Position numbers and translations under genes: made by a program. A stretch of 64,000 nt of DNA from Legionella sp. (GTDB taxonomy: Bacteria; Pseudomonadota; Gammaproteobacteria; Legionellales; Legionellaceae): contig JARLJQ010000026.1 in assembly GCA_031291115.1 (NCBI GenBank), positions 1-64,000 of the forward strand, in the 5' to 3' direction. Below the pieces are notes generated by a model. It did not search any database, had not been told where the DNA came from, and saw only the letters and a list, made by a program, of their open reading frames with translations. Numbering within the stretch: the stretch's first letter is position 1; each line of letters begins with the position of its first letter. Positions 1 to 8,050 of this stretch are shown here, in pieces.

Positions 1-295
1 AACAGTGACAAGCCTGTAAAGGCTCATTCAATAGAGTCCAAGAACCAATAGTTGGCATCGTGCGTACTGTAGGGGATTAAACCGCAAGCCAATAGTGCTG
101 CGGTTTGGTCCCAACACTGCGTGACGTATGCCAATAACAGTGCTTAACACAAATTTTAAACCTAGACGGGTTGTAAATGAGAGTGAAAATGCAATTTCAT
201 TATGAATTTTGCATGTAGATCCCGAAGAAATCCCGAAGCGGGTTTCTAGGGGTTGAGGGTATCAAGTTTAACTTATTGATTTTACTGGTTTTAAT

Positions 296-343
296 TGGTG
301 GACCCACAAGGACTTGAACCTTGGACCAACGGATTATGAGCCC
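296..343 (-). tRNA. 3'-half remnant of a tRNA-Ile(CAU)-like gene
   Basis: Read on the minus strand, this stretch gives a CTCATAA anticodon loop (anticodon CAT), the 3' anticodon-stem strand, variable loop with TTGGTC, a T-arm with GGTTCAAGTCC, the acceptor strand and an encoded CCA. The 5' half (acceptor strand, D-arm) is absent, because homology stops just before the anticodon loop. The TTGGTC segment resembles tRNA-Ile2 more than elongator tRNA-Met. It cannot make a functional tRNA. A 3' tRNA fragment of this size is the usual scar of tyrosine-recombinase integration into a tRNA gene, so it is probably an att site or a displaced tRNA end. Confidence 0.8.
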
Positions 344-439
344 TTCATCTCGATTTGAAGTTAATAGATTGCAAATCTCACAATATTACTCAATTGGGAG
401 TTCTTTTGAGTAAGGCGTTTATGTCTTTTAGGGCAGAAG

Positions 440-562
440 CTACAGTGCTGGAGTGTGCTTTTTTGTTCGGTAGTATAACCAACCTTTTCTTTCTAAGTAT
501 AAAAAAACACGGTCTAGAACTAATAAGAAAACTACAATTAATAAGATTATTTTGATATTCAT
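440..562 (-). CDS. Small single-pass membrane protein (40 aa)
   Basis: A 40-codon ORF begins with ATG at 562, preceded on the minus strand by an AAGGAGA ribosome-binding site at good spacing. The product starts MNIKIILLIVVFLLVLDRV and is one hydrophobic helix of about 16 residues, then a basic/aromatic tail with GWLYYR and TKKH. I infer an inner-membrane microprotein with a cytoplasmic basic tail. I do not recognise a family. It lies between the tRNA remnant and a pseudogene, so it may be part of island debris, but the reading frame and Shine-Dalgarno sequence are intact. Confidence 0.6.
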   Translation of the reverse strand: MNIKIILLIVVFLLVLDRVFLYLERKGWLYYRTKKHTPAL

Positions 563-737
563 AATGATTCTCCTTGATAATTGTCTCATTTTTAAGTGCA
601 GTTAGGCCATTTTTACATTTTGGTTTACAGTCAAAGCAATTATAATCCGATTAGCGCTTGCGATATGTGGTAATTTTATGCAATTGAATATGAATTTCCC
701 AGCAAGATTTTGGGTTGTATTTTATTGAAGCTTAAGA

Positions 738-1081
738 GGGGGACCCAATACAGGCAGCGGCATTCCCATTAATACTGTTACGGGCTTGCCTGATATGACC
801 TTCCCGAGGGTGAATGGAGATGTAAATGCTGTAGTTTCTGATGGCTTGGGGGTTGGTATATTGGCGGTGCATTTACTAATGTAGGCGGAGTAACGCGCAA
901 CCGCATTGCCCATATTTTATCTGATGGCACGGTAGATCTTAACTGGAACCCCAATGCCAGCGCTGCTGTAAGTTCCCTTGCGGTCAATGGCAGTATCGTT
1001 TATGCAGGAGGGGGCTTTACCGCGCTCAATGGCTTGGCTTTCCCATTTTTTTCAATTATTCCTATGGACTTAACATCTTAA
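738..1081 (+). pseudogene. Fragment of a delta-60 repeat (beta-propeller-like) protein, frameshifted
   Basis: Conceptual translation gives PINTVTGLPDMTFPRVNGDV followed, after a one-base shift near 850-855, by GWYIGGAFTNVGG, then NRIAHILSDGTVDLNWNPNA and a second repeat with GSIVYAGGGFTALNG, ending at TAA 1079-1081. The alternation of YIGGxFTxxGG and NRIAxLxxDGxxDxxWNP is the delta-60 repeat typical of long secreted or surface proteins. Only about two repeats remain. There is no start codon or signal peptide, so this is a decayed internal piece. Confidence 0.75.
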
Positions 1082-1325
1082 TGAAGACGTAAGCGTGGTA
1101 ATGAAATTTTTAGCGGGTGTAATAGATTGGTGTAAAAGATTTGAAAAAAATTTCAGAGGGAATATCGGGTGGTAAAGGAGGTTAAATACCGTTAGGTCTC
1201 CTTCTTTAACCCCCTTTGCTGTTAGAAACTCTTTCTGAATATTTATTGATACGCGAGGCCAAAACATGCGACGCTATTTTTGTGGAATTAACTTGAGATT
1301 TTATTATACAGTGACCTATCAGGAT
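1082..1325. other. Intergenic, no gene recognised
   Basis: These 244 bases lie between the delta-60 pseudogene and the end of glnD. No ORF with a plausible ribosome-binding site and no clear terminator hairpin were seen. Confidence 0.5.
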
Positions 1326-3899
1326 CTATATCAACACCTGAATTAACCTTTGTCGTAATATCTCTTTCTCTTCACTACTTAATACCTGATTGTCCTTATT
1401 AGTAATATAAAACATATCTTCAGCCCGTTCACCTGCCGTAACAATCTTTGCATTATGAAGGTGAATATTTAAGGTCAATAAGACTCTGCTGACCGTCGCT
1501 AACAATCCAGGTCTGTCACCAGTTACTAAAAATAAATGGGTGTGATTATTTAGCAGATCATCATTATAACTAATCTGAGTAGCCACATTAAAATGAGCTA
1601 AAGCCTGTGATCTTCTTTTTTGCGAAATCACCGGAAGTTGATTTTTTTTGGCTAAATGAGCGCATAAAGCCTGTTGAATGTCAGCAGAACGGCCTGGATC
1701 TAAAAAGGCCTGATTCTGTTCGTCCAAAATAATATAAGTATCCAAGTCAAATTGATTGTTACAGGTAAGAATCATGGCTTCTTGAATCGTTACATGATGA
1801 TTGCTTAATACCGTGGTCGTAATAGTAAAACGGGAGTCTTTATGAGGCATATAAATGAATACTTCCGTGCCACCCTGGCTGTGATGCGGCATAATCAGTA
1901 CTAAAGGAAATTTCTTACAGGTGAGGATGGCTTTGGTATGCCTGGCAATGACCTCAGGGGATTCATGAAGAAAATATTTGTCTTTGAATTGAGTCCATAA
2001 TTCCTCAACTGCTTTAGGCGGTACTGCTTCCGCAACCAAAAGATTTAAAGCATATTGTTTACGTACGCTGATTAACGCCGTCTCATCCATCAGCTCTTGT
2101 GCTTTATGCAATAAGTGTTTTGCGGCGCGGTATAATTCTTTGAGTAGCGAGTCTTTCCAGGCATTCCATAAATTAGGATTAGTGCCACAAATATCTGCTA
2201 CGGTGAGCAAGTATAAATAATCTAAATAATGCGGCTGAGGTAATAACTGGCAAAAGTGCTTGATGGTGTTGGGATCATAAATATCCTGCCGTTGCGCGGT
2301 TTGTGACATCAATAAATGATTGCGCACAAGCCAGGTTAGCAAATCGCTGTCTTCTTTGTCCAGTTGGTGATTTTGTGCAAAATATTGCGCCTCAATCGCA
2401 CCTAAATCAGAATGATCACCACCACGGCCTTTAGCAATATCATGAAATAAAGCGGCTAAGTAAAGAATTTCGGGTTTATCTAATGCGGGCATAATCTGAA
2501 CGCAAAGTGGAAATTGTTGGGCGAATTCTTGTTGTTTAAAACGTGTGATGTTACGAATAACAAAGAGGGTGTGCTGATCTACGGTATAGACATGAAATAA
2601 ATCATATTGCATTTGTCCGGTGACCATAGCAAAACACTCAAGATAATGGGCTAAAACGCCATAGCGGTTCATGTTTTGCAGGGCTTTATAGGGCCCATGT
2701 TCCGTTTTCAGAATACTCATAAATAACTCCGTTGTTTCAAGCGACATTTTAAATCGTTTGTTCATCAAATAGAGTGATTCTCTGATTAGGCGGATAGTAC
2801 TGGCTCTAACTCCTTCAATATCCGGGTGTTGCGCTATCCAATGAAATAGTTTTAATAACGCGATAGGGTGCTGACTGAACACACGTGTAGTACGTACTTC
2901 AATGTAATGATTGGATAATTGAAACTCATTATCCAGACGCAGGAGTTGTTGTTTGGGTGATTGGGCGATGGTTTCATCAAACCATTGCAGCAGCATTTCG
3001 TTCAGTTCACGATTACTCTTAATTACTTTAAAATAGTCTTTCATAAACTGTTCGATGGCTAAAGAATGCGGTGCGTCCTTGTAGCCAAAAAAGTGTGCTA
3101 ATTTAACCTGATAATCGAAAGAAAGTCGTTCTTCAGCTTTTTCTGCAAGACTGTGTAGGGCAAAGCGAACTCTCCAGAGAAAATGCTGACAATGCATCAA
3201 CTTTTCATATTCTTTATCGGTAATAAACCCATAACCGATGCCATCCGCTAATTTTTTGATAGTAAAATGACGTTTACCAATGCTCAGTAAAATTTGCAGA
3301 TCGCGCAGACCACCTTGGCCGTATTTGACATTAGGCTCCAGATTATAAGCCGTCTCGCCGTATTTGATGTCGCGTTTTTTTTGTTCCTGAAGTTTGGCTA
3401 CAAAGTAATCCAGGCTTGTCCACATATGTAAAGGATGTGTTTGATAGAGTAATTCATCCATTAGTGCGCCACGGCCACATAATAGAAACATGTCCATAAT
3501 ACTGGAAATCACGGTTACATCATGGCTGGCAAGATTAGCGCAGGAAGAAACGGTGGTGATTTGATGACTTACTTCAAGACCTACATCCCAGCAATCCTGA
3601 ATAAATGTTTGTGCTTGTTGTAATCGTTCTGGGGAGATTTTATCGTTGTGTAATAGGAGTAAATCTATATCGGAATAGAGTTGAAGTTCGCGTCGTCCAT
3701 AACTTCCCAGAGCAAGGAGACAAAAATCATCTCCTTGATCGAGCTTGTTTTTGATAAAAAGATTAATTATCAGATCATCAATAAAGACCACTAATTTGCG
3801 AATAATAGTGCTTATATTGGTTTTTTGATCAAACTCTTCACGCAGCTTCTCTTTAAACTGTCTAACTGTATTTTTAATGAGCTGATTATCGTTCTTCAT
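1326..3899 (-). CDS. glnD: Bifunctional PII uridylyltransferase / uridylyl-removing enzyme GlnD
   Basis: GlnD senses glutamine and adds or removes UMP on PII signalling proteins, controlling nitrogen assimilation. The 857-residue product (E. coli about 890) has the nucleotidyltransferase motif GSYGRREL with a downstream DIDLL near residues 62-80. An HD-domain FHDIAKGRGGDHS near residue 484 is the uridylyl-removing site, and two C-terminal ACT domains end with VTGDRPGLLATVSRV near 786. The start codon lies inside map, whose stop overlaps it by 14 bases, so the two genes are translationally coupled on the minus strand. Nothing essential appears to be missing. Confidence 0.97.
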   Translation of the reverse strand: MKNDNQLIKNTVRQFKEKLREEFDQKTNISTIIRKLVVFIDDLIINLFIKNKLDQGDDFCLLALGSYGRRELQLYSDIDLLLLHNDKISPERLQQAQTFIQDCWDVGLEVSHQITTVSSCANLASHDVTVISSIMDMFLLCGRGALMDELLYQTHPLHMWTSLDYFVAKLQEQKKRDIKYGETAYNLEPNVKYGQGGLRDLQILLSIGKRHFTIKKLADGIGYGFITDKEYEKLMHCQHFLWRVRFALHSLAEKAEERLSFDYQVKLAHFFGYKDAPHSLAIEQFMKDYFKVIKSNRELNEMLLQWFDETIAQSPKQQLLRLDNEFQLSNHYIEVRTTRVFSQHPIALLKLFHWIAQHPDIEGVRASTIRLIRESLYLMNKRFKMSLETTELFMSILKTEHGPYKALQNMNRYGVLAHYLECFAMVTGQMQYDLFHVYTVDQHTLFVIRNITRFKQQEFAQQFPLCVQIMPALDKPEILYLAALFHDIAKGRGGDHSDLGAIEAQYFAQNHQLDKEDSDLLTWLVRNHLLMSQTAQRQDIYDPNTIKHFCQLLPQPHYLDYLYLLTVADICGTNPNLWNAWKDSLLKELYRAAKHLLHKAQELMDETALISVRKQYALNLLVAEAVPPKAVEELWTQFKDKYFLHESPEVIARHTKAILTCKKFPLVLIMPHHSQGGTEVFIYMPHKDSRFTITTTVLSNHHVTIQEAMILTCNNQFDLDTYIILDEQNQAFLDPGRSADIQQALCAHLAKKNQLPVISQKRRSQALAHFNVATQISYNDDLLNNHTHLFLVTGDRPGLLATVSRVLLTLNIHLHNAKIVTAGERAEDMFYITNKDNQVLSSEEKEILRQRLIQVLI

Positions 3900-4650
3900 T
3901 ACGCAGAGTCAAAATTTCAACACCGCTGTCAGTAACTAATAAAGTATGCTCCCATTGGGCTGAAAGACTGTGGTCTTTCGTAACAACGGTCCAATGATCG
4001 GGCAATAAGCGGGTGTGGTGTTTGCCAATATTTATCATAGGTTCTATGGTAAACGTCATGCCTGGTTCCAGTTTCATTCCTGTTCCAGGAACGCCGTAAT
4101 GCAATACTTGAGGATCTTCATGGAACACACGACCAATTCCATGGCCGCAATAATCACGTACCACGGAGCAGCGATTTTTTTCAGCATGTTGTTGAATGGC
4201 ATGACCGATATCACCTAGCAGAGCGCCTGGTTTTACCATCTCAATTCCGATAAACAAACATTCGTGAGCGATTTGGGTTACGTGTTTCCCTTTAACCGTA
4301 GGCGCACCAATATAAAACATTTTACTGGTATCACCATGGTATTCATCTTTAATGACAGTTACGTCAATATTAAGAATGTCCCCATTTTTTAAAGTCTTTT
4401 TCCCTGGAATTCCGTGGCAGACCACATGATTTACTGAAGTACAAATCGACTTTGGAAAACCATTATAATTTAAAGGTGCAGGAATGGCTTTTTGGACATT
4501 AACAATATAATCATGGCAAATAGTATTTAATTCTTCAGTGCTTACACCTTCTTGTACATACGGTCCTATCATTTCAAGAACTTCTCCGGCCAATTTGCCA
4601 GCAACACGCATTTTTTCGATTTCGTCAGGAGTTTTTATTGTAGCTGCCAT
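3886..4650 (-). CDS. map: Type I methionine aminopeptidase
   Basis: Removes the initiator methionine from nascent cytosolic proteins. The 254-residue length is standard for bacterial MetAP type Ia. Metal-ligand segments are visible in order: NIDVTVIKDEYHGDTSKMF (two Asp), CGHGIGRVFHEDP (His), FTIEPMIN (Glu) and AQWEHT (Glu). It overlaps glnD by 14 bases and so is cotranscribed with it. An inverted repeat sits about 30 bases upstream of the start. Confidence 0.97.
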   Translation of the reverse strand: MAATIKTPDEIEKMRVAGKLAGEVLEMIGPYVQEGVSTEELNTICHDYIVNVQKAIPAPLNYNGFPKSICTSVNHVVCHGIPGKKTLKNGDILNIDVTVIKDEYHGDTSKMFYIGAPTVKGKHVTQIAHECLFIGIEMVKPGALLGDIGHAIQQHAEKNRCSVVRDYCGHGIGRVFHEDPQVLHYGVPGTGMKLEPGMTFTIEPMINIGKHHTRLLPDHWTVVTKDHSLSAQWEHTLLVTDSGVEILTLRNEER

Positions 4651-4677
4651 GTAGTACGTCCAAAATTGTTATAAGAT

Positions 4678-4707
4678 TTTGTTCCGAATAGTCTATTTTG
4701 GAACAAA
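4678..4707. repeat. Inverted repeat upstream of map
   Basis: TTTGTTCC and GGAACAAA form perfect 8-bp arms separated by 14 bases, 28 bases upstream of the map start. This could be an operator or a short hairpin in the leader. No regulator is recognised. Confidence 0.35.
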
Positions 4708-4768
4708 CAAGATAGTAGCATAACTGATTGTGGAGCAACAGTCTTTGCGGTTGAAATGAAGTGAGGGT

Positions 4769-4802
4769 AAACCTGAGCTGCTTTGGATAGCTACTCAGGT
4801 TT
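4769..4802 (-). terminator. Possible terminator hairpin after the 4811-5272 gene
   Basis: AAACCTGAG pairs with CTCAGGTTT (9-bp stem) immediately beyond the stop of the minus-strand gene ending at 4811. No clear U-tract follows, so termination efficiency is uncertain. Confidence 0.4.
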
Positions 4803-4810
4803 TAGTGTAA

Positions 4811-5272
4811 TTAGGTTGGTTTAGGGCAGTCACCAATATGTTGGCGGTTTAAACGTTGTTCGTGTCGTTGTTCGAGTATTTGTTTTTGGCGTTCTGTAGA
4901 GAAAGCATAAAATCTGTACCATATTTCGCCATTTCGTGTTTGATTTGCGGGGTTATATTTTTGCGCAAATACACCCTGAACAGCTTCAGGAGTTTCCATT
5001 GTTGCTTCTTTTCCATTGCGGTTAGGCAGGTATTTAAGATACATTTCTAAATCATTTGGTGGTACACGAGAGTAGATCTCCAGTGGGGATTCTGGCGTAG
5101 TTTGTTTTATAGTTGCTTTATTTACATGCTGCAATATTGATTTGACTGCTTTTTGAATATCCAAAGGTTCTTTTTTTCCTTCTGGGTCTACAAAATAATC
5201 GCGTTTAGTCTCAGTATTATCTAGAGCCAGCTGTTTAAACTCCATACCCTCAGGAATTTTTATATAAATCAT
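4811..5272 (-). CDS. Hypothetical cytosolic protein (153 aa)
   Basis: Family not recognised. The start is taken at ATG 5272 (MIYIKIPEGMEF), because TGGAGGT lies just upstream at the right spacing; an earlier in-frame ATG at 5326 has no such site. The product is hydrophilic and lysine/glutamate rich, with no signal peptide or membrane helix, and ends in a basic region (EQRHEQRLNRQH). It stands alone between map and a divergently transcribed secreted-protein gene. Function unknown. Confidence 0.75.
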   Translation of the reverse strand: MIYIKIPEGMEFKQLALDNTETKRDYFVDPEGKKEPLDIQKAVKSILQHVNKATIKQTTPESPLEIYSRVPPNDLEMYLKYLPNRNGKEATMETPEAVQGVFAQKYNPANQTRNGEIWYRFYAFSTERQKQILEQRHEQRLNRQHIGDCPKPT

Positions 5273-5410
5273 AATACCTCCAAAAATAAAAACGTCATAA
5301 TTTTGTGTCGTTCTATATATGTACATAAATTCTATTTAATTAGCAACTCTTTTATGTCGAATTTATTTTCTAGTACTATACTGTAGTATCTGAATTTCAA
5401 AGGACTGATC

Positions 5411-5782
5411 ATGAAAATGCACGCTCGTGTTTTAATTCCTTCTCTTTGTTTATTACTCAGCTCTGCTGTTTTTGCACATGGTGGTGGCGGTGGCGGAGGT
5501 TTTCGTGCCGGTGGAGTCGGTGGTGCTGGTGGTTACCATGGCGGTCCGGCGAATGGTGGGTATCATAATAATGGCGCTGATTACAATCACAATAATGGAT
5601 GGTATGGTGGTGCTGTGAATAATAATGATCATAATGTTTGGTATGATGAAGGCGTAGGAGACGATGTGTCTACTAATGTGGTTGTTGGTGTGCCTGAGAG
5701 TGGGTATTATGACCCTTCATGTCAAACAGTCCAATCCTGTAACTCGGATGGTGAGTGTGTCACGCAACAAAATTGCAATTAA
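5411..5782 (+). CDS. Glycine/asparagine-rich secreted protein
   Basis: The 123-residue product has a clear Sec signal peptide (MKMHARVLIPSLCLLLSSAV, cleaved after VFA). The mature part begins HGGGGGGGF and continues with Gly-, His- and Asn-rich imperfect repeats (GGYHGG, GGYHNNG, YNHNNG). An acidic middle and a C-terminal segment with four cysteines (CQTVQSCNSDGECVTQQNC) could form two disulfides. A periplasmic or extracellular location is likely. His-rich Gly repeats can bind metal, but that is only a suggestion. A Shine-Dalgarno AAAGGA precedes the ATG. Confidence 0.8.
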   Translation: MKMHARVLIPSLCLLLSSAVFAHGGGGGGGFRAGGVGGAGGYHGGPANGGYHNNGADYNHNNGWYGGAVNNNDHNVWYDEGVGDDVSTNVVVGVPESGYYDPSCQTVQSCNSDGECVTQQNCN

Positions 5783-5804
5783 AAAGGATATTGGTTGGTA
5801 ATTT

Positions 5805-6851
5805 ATGAATAAAGAAACGTTTCAATGGGCAGTAGTTGGTGCGGGTCCTGCAGGTATTGCAGCTGTTGGGAAATTATTAGATAGTGGCGTGTCTCCTAAA
5901 CAGATTCTATGGATTGATCCGCATTTTAAAGTAGGTGATTTAGGGCTGTTTTGGCGGAATGTTTCCAGTAATACGAAAGTGAAGTATTTCACTGATTTCT
6001 TGCTTGCGGTGGAATCATTTAATTATAGAAATGCGCCAGTTGATTTTGAATTAAATCGACTGCTTGCAGAAGAAACCTGCACCCTTCGTTTTGCAGTTGA
6101 ACCTTTACAGTGGATAACTGAGCATTTAATGCAGCAAGTCAGCGCCATAAATACGACGGTACACTCCATGTTTTTATCAGAACGCATGTGGACTTTATGT
6201 TCTGATAAAGAGAGTTATCAAGCACGTAATGTAATTCTTGCTACGGGTGCTTTACCTTCTTCATTGAACTATCCAGGACTTAATGTAATTCCTTTTGATA
6301 ATGGAATTGATAAAGAGAAACTGGCCTCGCTCGTGAAACCTGATGAAACCTACGGTGTATTTGGCTCGTCGCATTCGGCTATTATTATTGTGCGTTATCT
6401 GGTGGAATTAGGCGTTAAAAAAGTAATTAACTTTTATCGCTCGCCTTGTCGTTATGCTGTAGATATGGATGGCTGGATACTTTTTGATAATACCGGATTG
6501 AAAGGCCAAACTGCTGCTTGGGCGAGAGAGAATATTGATGGAGTCTTGCCTGAAAATCTTGAGCGTTATAATACTTCCGAACCTAATATTGCACGTTATT
6601 TACCAGAATGTGATCAAGTGATTTATGCGGTGGGCTTTCAGAAGCGGAAGAACATTGTAATTGGTGATTATGAGGACACACAGCATAACCCTTACGTTGG
6701 CATCATTGGCCCAGGTTTATTTGGTTTTGGTATCGCTTATCCTGAAACTAAAACTGACCCTTCGGGTAATGTAGAGTCTCAAGTAGGCTTATGGAAATTT
6801 ATGCTTTATCTTAATAAAGTCATGCCGATTTGGTTTAAATATCCGACCTAA
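5805..6851 (+). CDS. FAD-dependent pyridine nucleotide-type oxidoreductase
   Basis: This 348-residue protein starts with an FAD-binding Rossmann motif, VVGAGPAGIAAVGKL. A second nucleotide-binding stretch follows in the middle (YGVFGSSHSAIIIVRYL), and the C-terminal ATG-like segment is QVIYAVGFQKR. The arrangement resembles flavoprotein monooxygenases and lysine/ornithine N-hydroxylase-like or thioredoxin-reductase-like oxidoreductases. No CxxC redox pair is seen, which argues against a disulfide reductase. Substrate unknown. It starts 22 bases after the glycine-rich secreted-protein gene and may share its transcript. Confidence 0.8.
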   Translation: MNKETFQWAVVGAGPAGIAAVGKLLDSGVSPKQILWIDPHFKVGDLGLFWRNVSSNTKVKYFTDFLLAVESFNYRNAPVDFELNRLLAEETCTLRFAVEPLQWITEHLMQQVSAINTTVHSMFLSERMWTLCSDKESYQARNVILATGALPSSLNYPGLNVIPFDNGIDKEKLASLVKPDETYGVFGSSHSAIIIVRYLVELGVKKVINFYRSPCRYAVDMDGWILFDNTGLKGQTAAWARENIDGVLPENLERYNTSEPNIARYLPECDQVIYAVGFQKRKNIVIGDYEDTQHNPYVGIIGPGLFGFGIAYPETKTDPSGNVESQVGLWKFMLYLNKVMPIWFKYPT

Positions 6852-6942
6852 AAATGAGTGAGTTTGTTCGCATCTGTGGAAATAGTTTTTTGAAAAAAAT
6901 GAGTATTTTTACGAAAATCCTGCAATAATAATTCAGAGGGTT

Positions 6943-7175
6943 ATGGCACTAAGTTAACGCGAGTTCTGGATAATCGAGCCATAAGCTCTATCGCCTACCA
7001 GAGAACCGTTCGTGCTGAGGAGGCGTTTACGCCGTCTCGAAGCATTCGCACAAGGTTATAGTCTTGGTGCAGATGCTTCGAGACGTCGCTGTGCTCCTCC
7101 TCAGCACGAACGGTTAAAGGTAGAGGTTGGATCTAATGGCTCGATTATCCAGAACTCGCGTTAACTTGGTACCAT
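6943..7175. repeat. Nested palindromic element (MITE-like with REP core)
   Basis: The outer arms 6951-6982 and 7136-7167 are a perfect 32-bp inverted repeat beginning AAGTTAACGCGAGTTCTGG. The arms extend to about 40 bp with two mismatches (6943-6950 against 7168-7175). Inside lies a second palindrome, 7005-7114, with arms ACCGTTCGTGCTGAGGAGG and CTCGAAGCAT. It fills nearly the whole gap between the oxidoreductase and wzm (6852-7252). No ORF is present. An RNA copy would fold into a very long hairpin. Confidence 0.85.
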
Positions 7176-7252
7176 TTGATTCATAGGGCTATGAATTACT
7201 AGTTGATTTTTATCGCCAAAATCCATTGACATATATGTGATGAGTTATTGAT

Positions 7253-8050
7253 TTGATTCTACAAATGATTAAACCCTTATGGGCGTATCGGGCTTTTATT
7301 CTGGGAAGCGTTATTAGAGAATTTCAGTCTAAATATCGTAATTCTTTACTCGGGGCGGTCTGGACCATTATTAATCCCCTGACAATGATTTTTATTTATA
7401 CTGTTATTTTTTCACAAGTGATGCGTGCCAGGTTGCCAGGCGTGGATACGGCTTTCTCTTATAGCATCTACCTTTGTGCAGGCATATTAACTTGGGGTTT
7501 GTTTGCTGAAATCACGATGCGTGCGCAAAACATATTTTTAGAACATGCTAACTTACTTAAAAAAATGAGCTTTCCACGTTTATGTTTACCAGTGACAATG
7601 GTAATCAATGCCTTGATTAATTTTGGGATTGTATTTGGCTTTTTTTCATTATTTCTGATGATATCTGGCAATTTCCCTGGCTGGCCTTATTTAGCCATGC
7701 TGCCATTGTTGGTTATTCAAGTGGCTTTTGCGATAGGACTTGGCATCAGCTTGGGAGTGTTACATGTTTTTTTCAGGGATGTCGGTTTGTTTTTTGGGGT
7801 GATTATGCAGTTTTGGTTTTGGTTAACCCCTATTGTTTATTCCACGGCCACTTTACCGGAATTCATTCGTCCGTGGCTTGCTCTAAATCCCATGACAAAT
7901 TTAATGACTGCTTACCAAGCGATCTTGCTTAAGGGTTATTGGCCAGAATGGCAGACGCTTTGGCCAATCACCGTGCTTGCTTTACTCTTATGCGTTTTGG
8001 CCCTCCATCTATTTCGAAAGCATGGTAGCGATATGGTAGATGAACTCTGA
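7253..8050 (+). CDS. wzm: O-polysaccharide ABC transporter permease Wzm
   Basis: ABC-2 type permease of 265 residues with about six hydrophobic helices. It opens with the family-typical IREFQSKYRNSLLGAVWTII and closes with NPMTNLMTAYQAILL. With Wzt it would move a lipid-linked glycan across the inner membrane. The start is uncertain: TTG 7253 is listed, and an ATG at 7265 in the same frame is equally possible because neither has a strong Shine-Dalgarno. Its stop overlaps the wzt start by one base, so the two are translationally coupled. It is the first gene of the polysaccharide cluster. Confidence 0.92.
   Translation: MILQMIKPLWAYRAFILGSVIREFQSKYRNSLLGAVWTIINPLTMIFIYTVIFSQVMRARLPGVDTAFSYSIYLCAGILTWGLFAEITMRAQNIFLEHANLLKKMSFPRLCLPVTMVINALINFGIVFGFFSLFLMISGNFPGWPYLAMLPLLVIQVAFAIGLGISLGVLHVFFRDVGLFFGVIMQFWFWLTPIVYSTATLPEFIRPWLALNPMTNLMTAYQAILLKGYWPEWQTLWPITVLALLLCVLALHLFRKHGSDMVDEL

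Noticed and set aside
1-140. Minus-strand frame ending in YWFLDSIE, possibly a decayed gene end, and an 8-bp hairpin AAACCGCA/TGCGGTTT
   Set aside because: Too short, no start site or recognised family; could be chance.
355-555. 66-residue plus-strand ORF
   Set aside because: No ribosome-binding site, and it overlaps antisense to the better-supported 40-residue minus-strand ORF.
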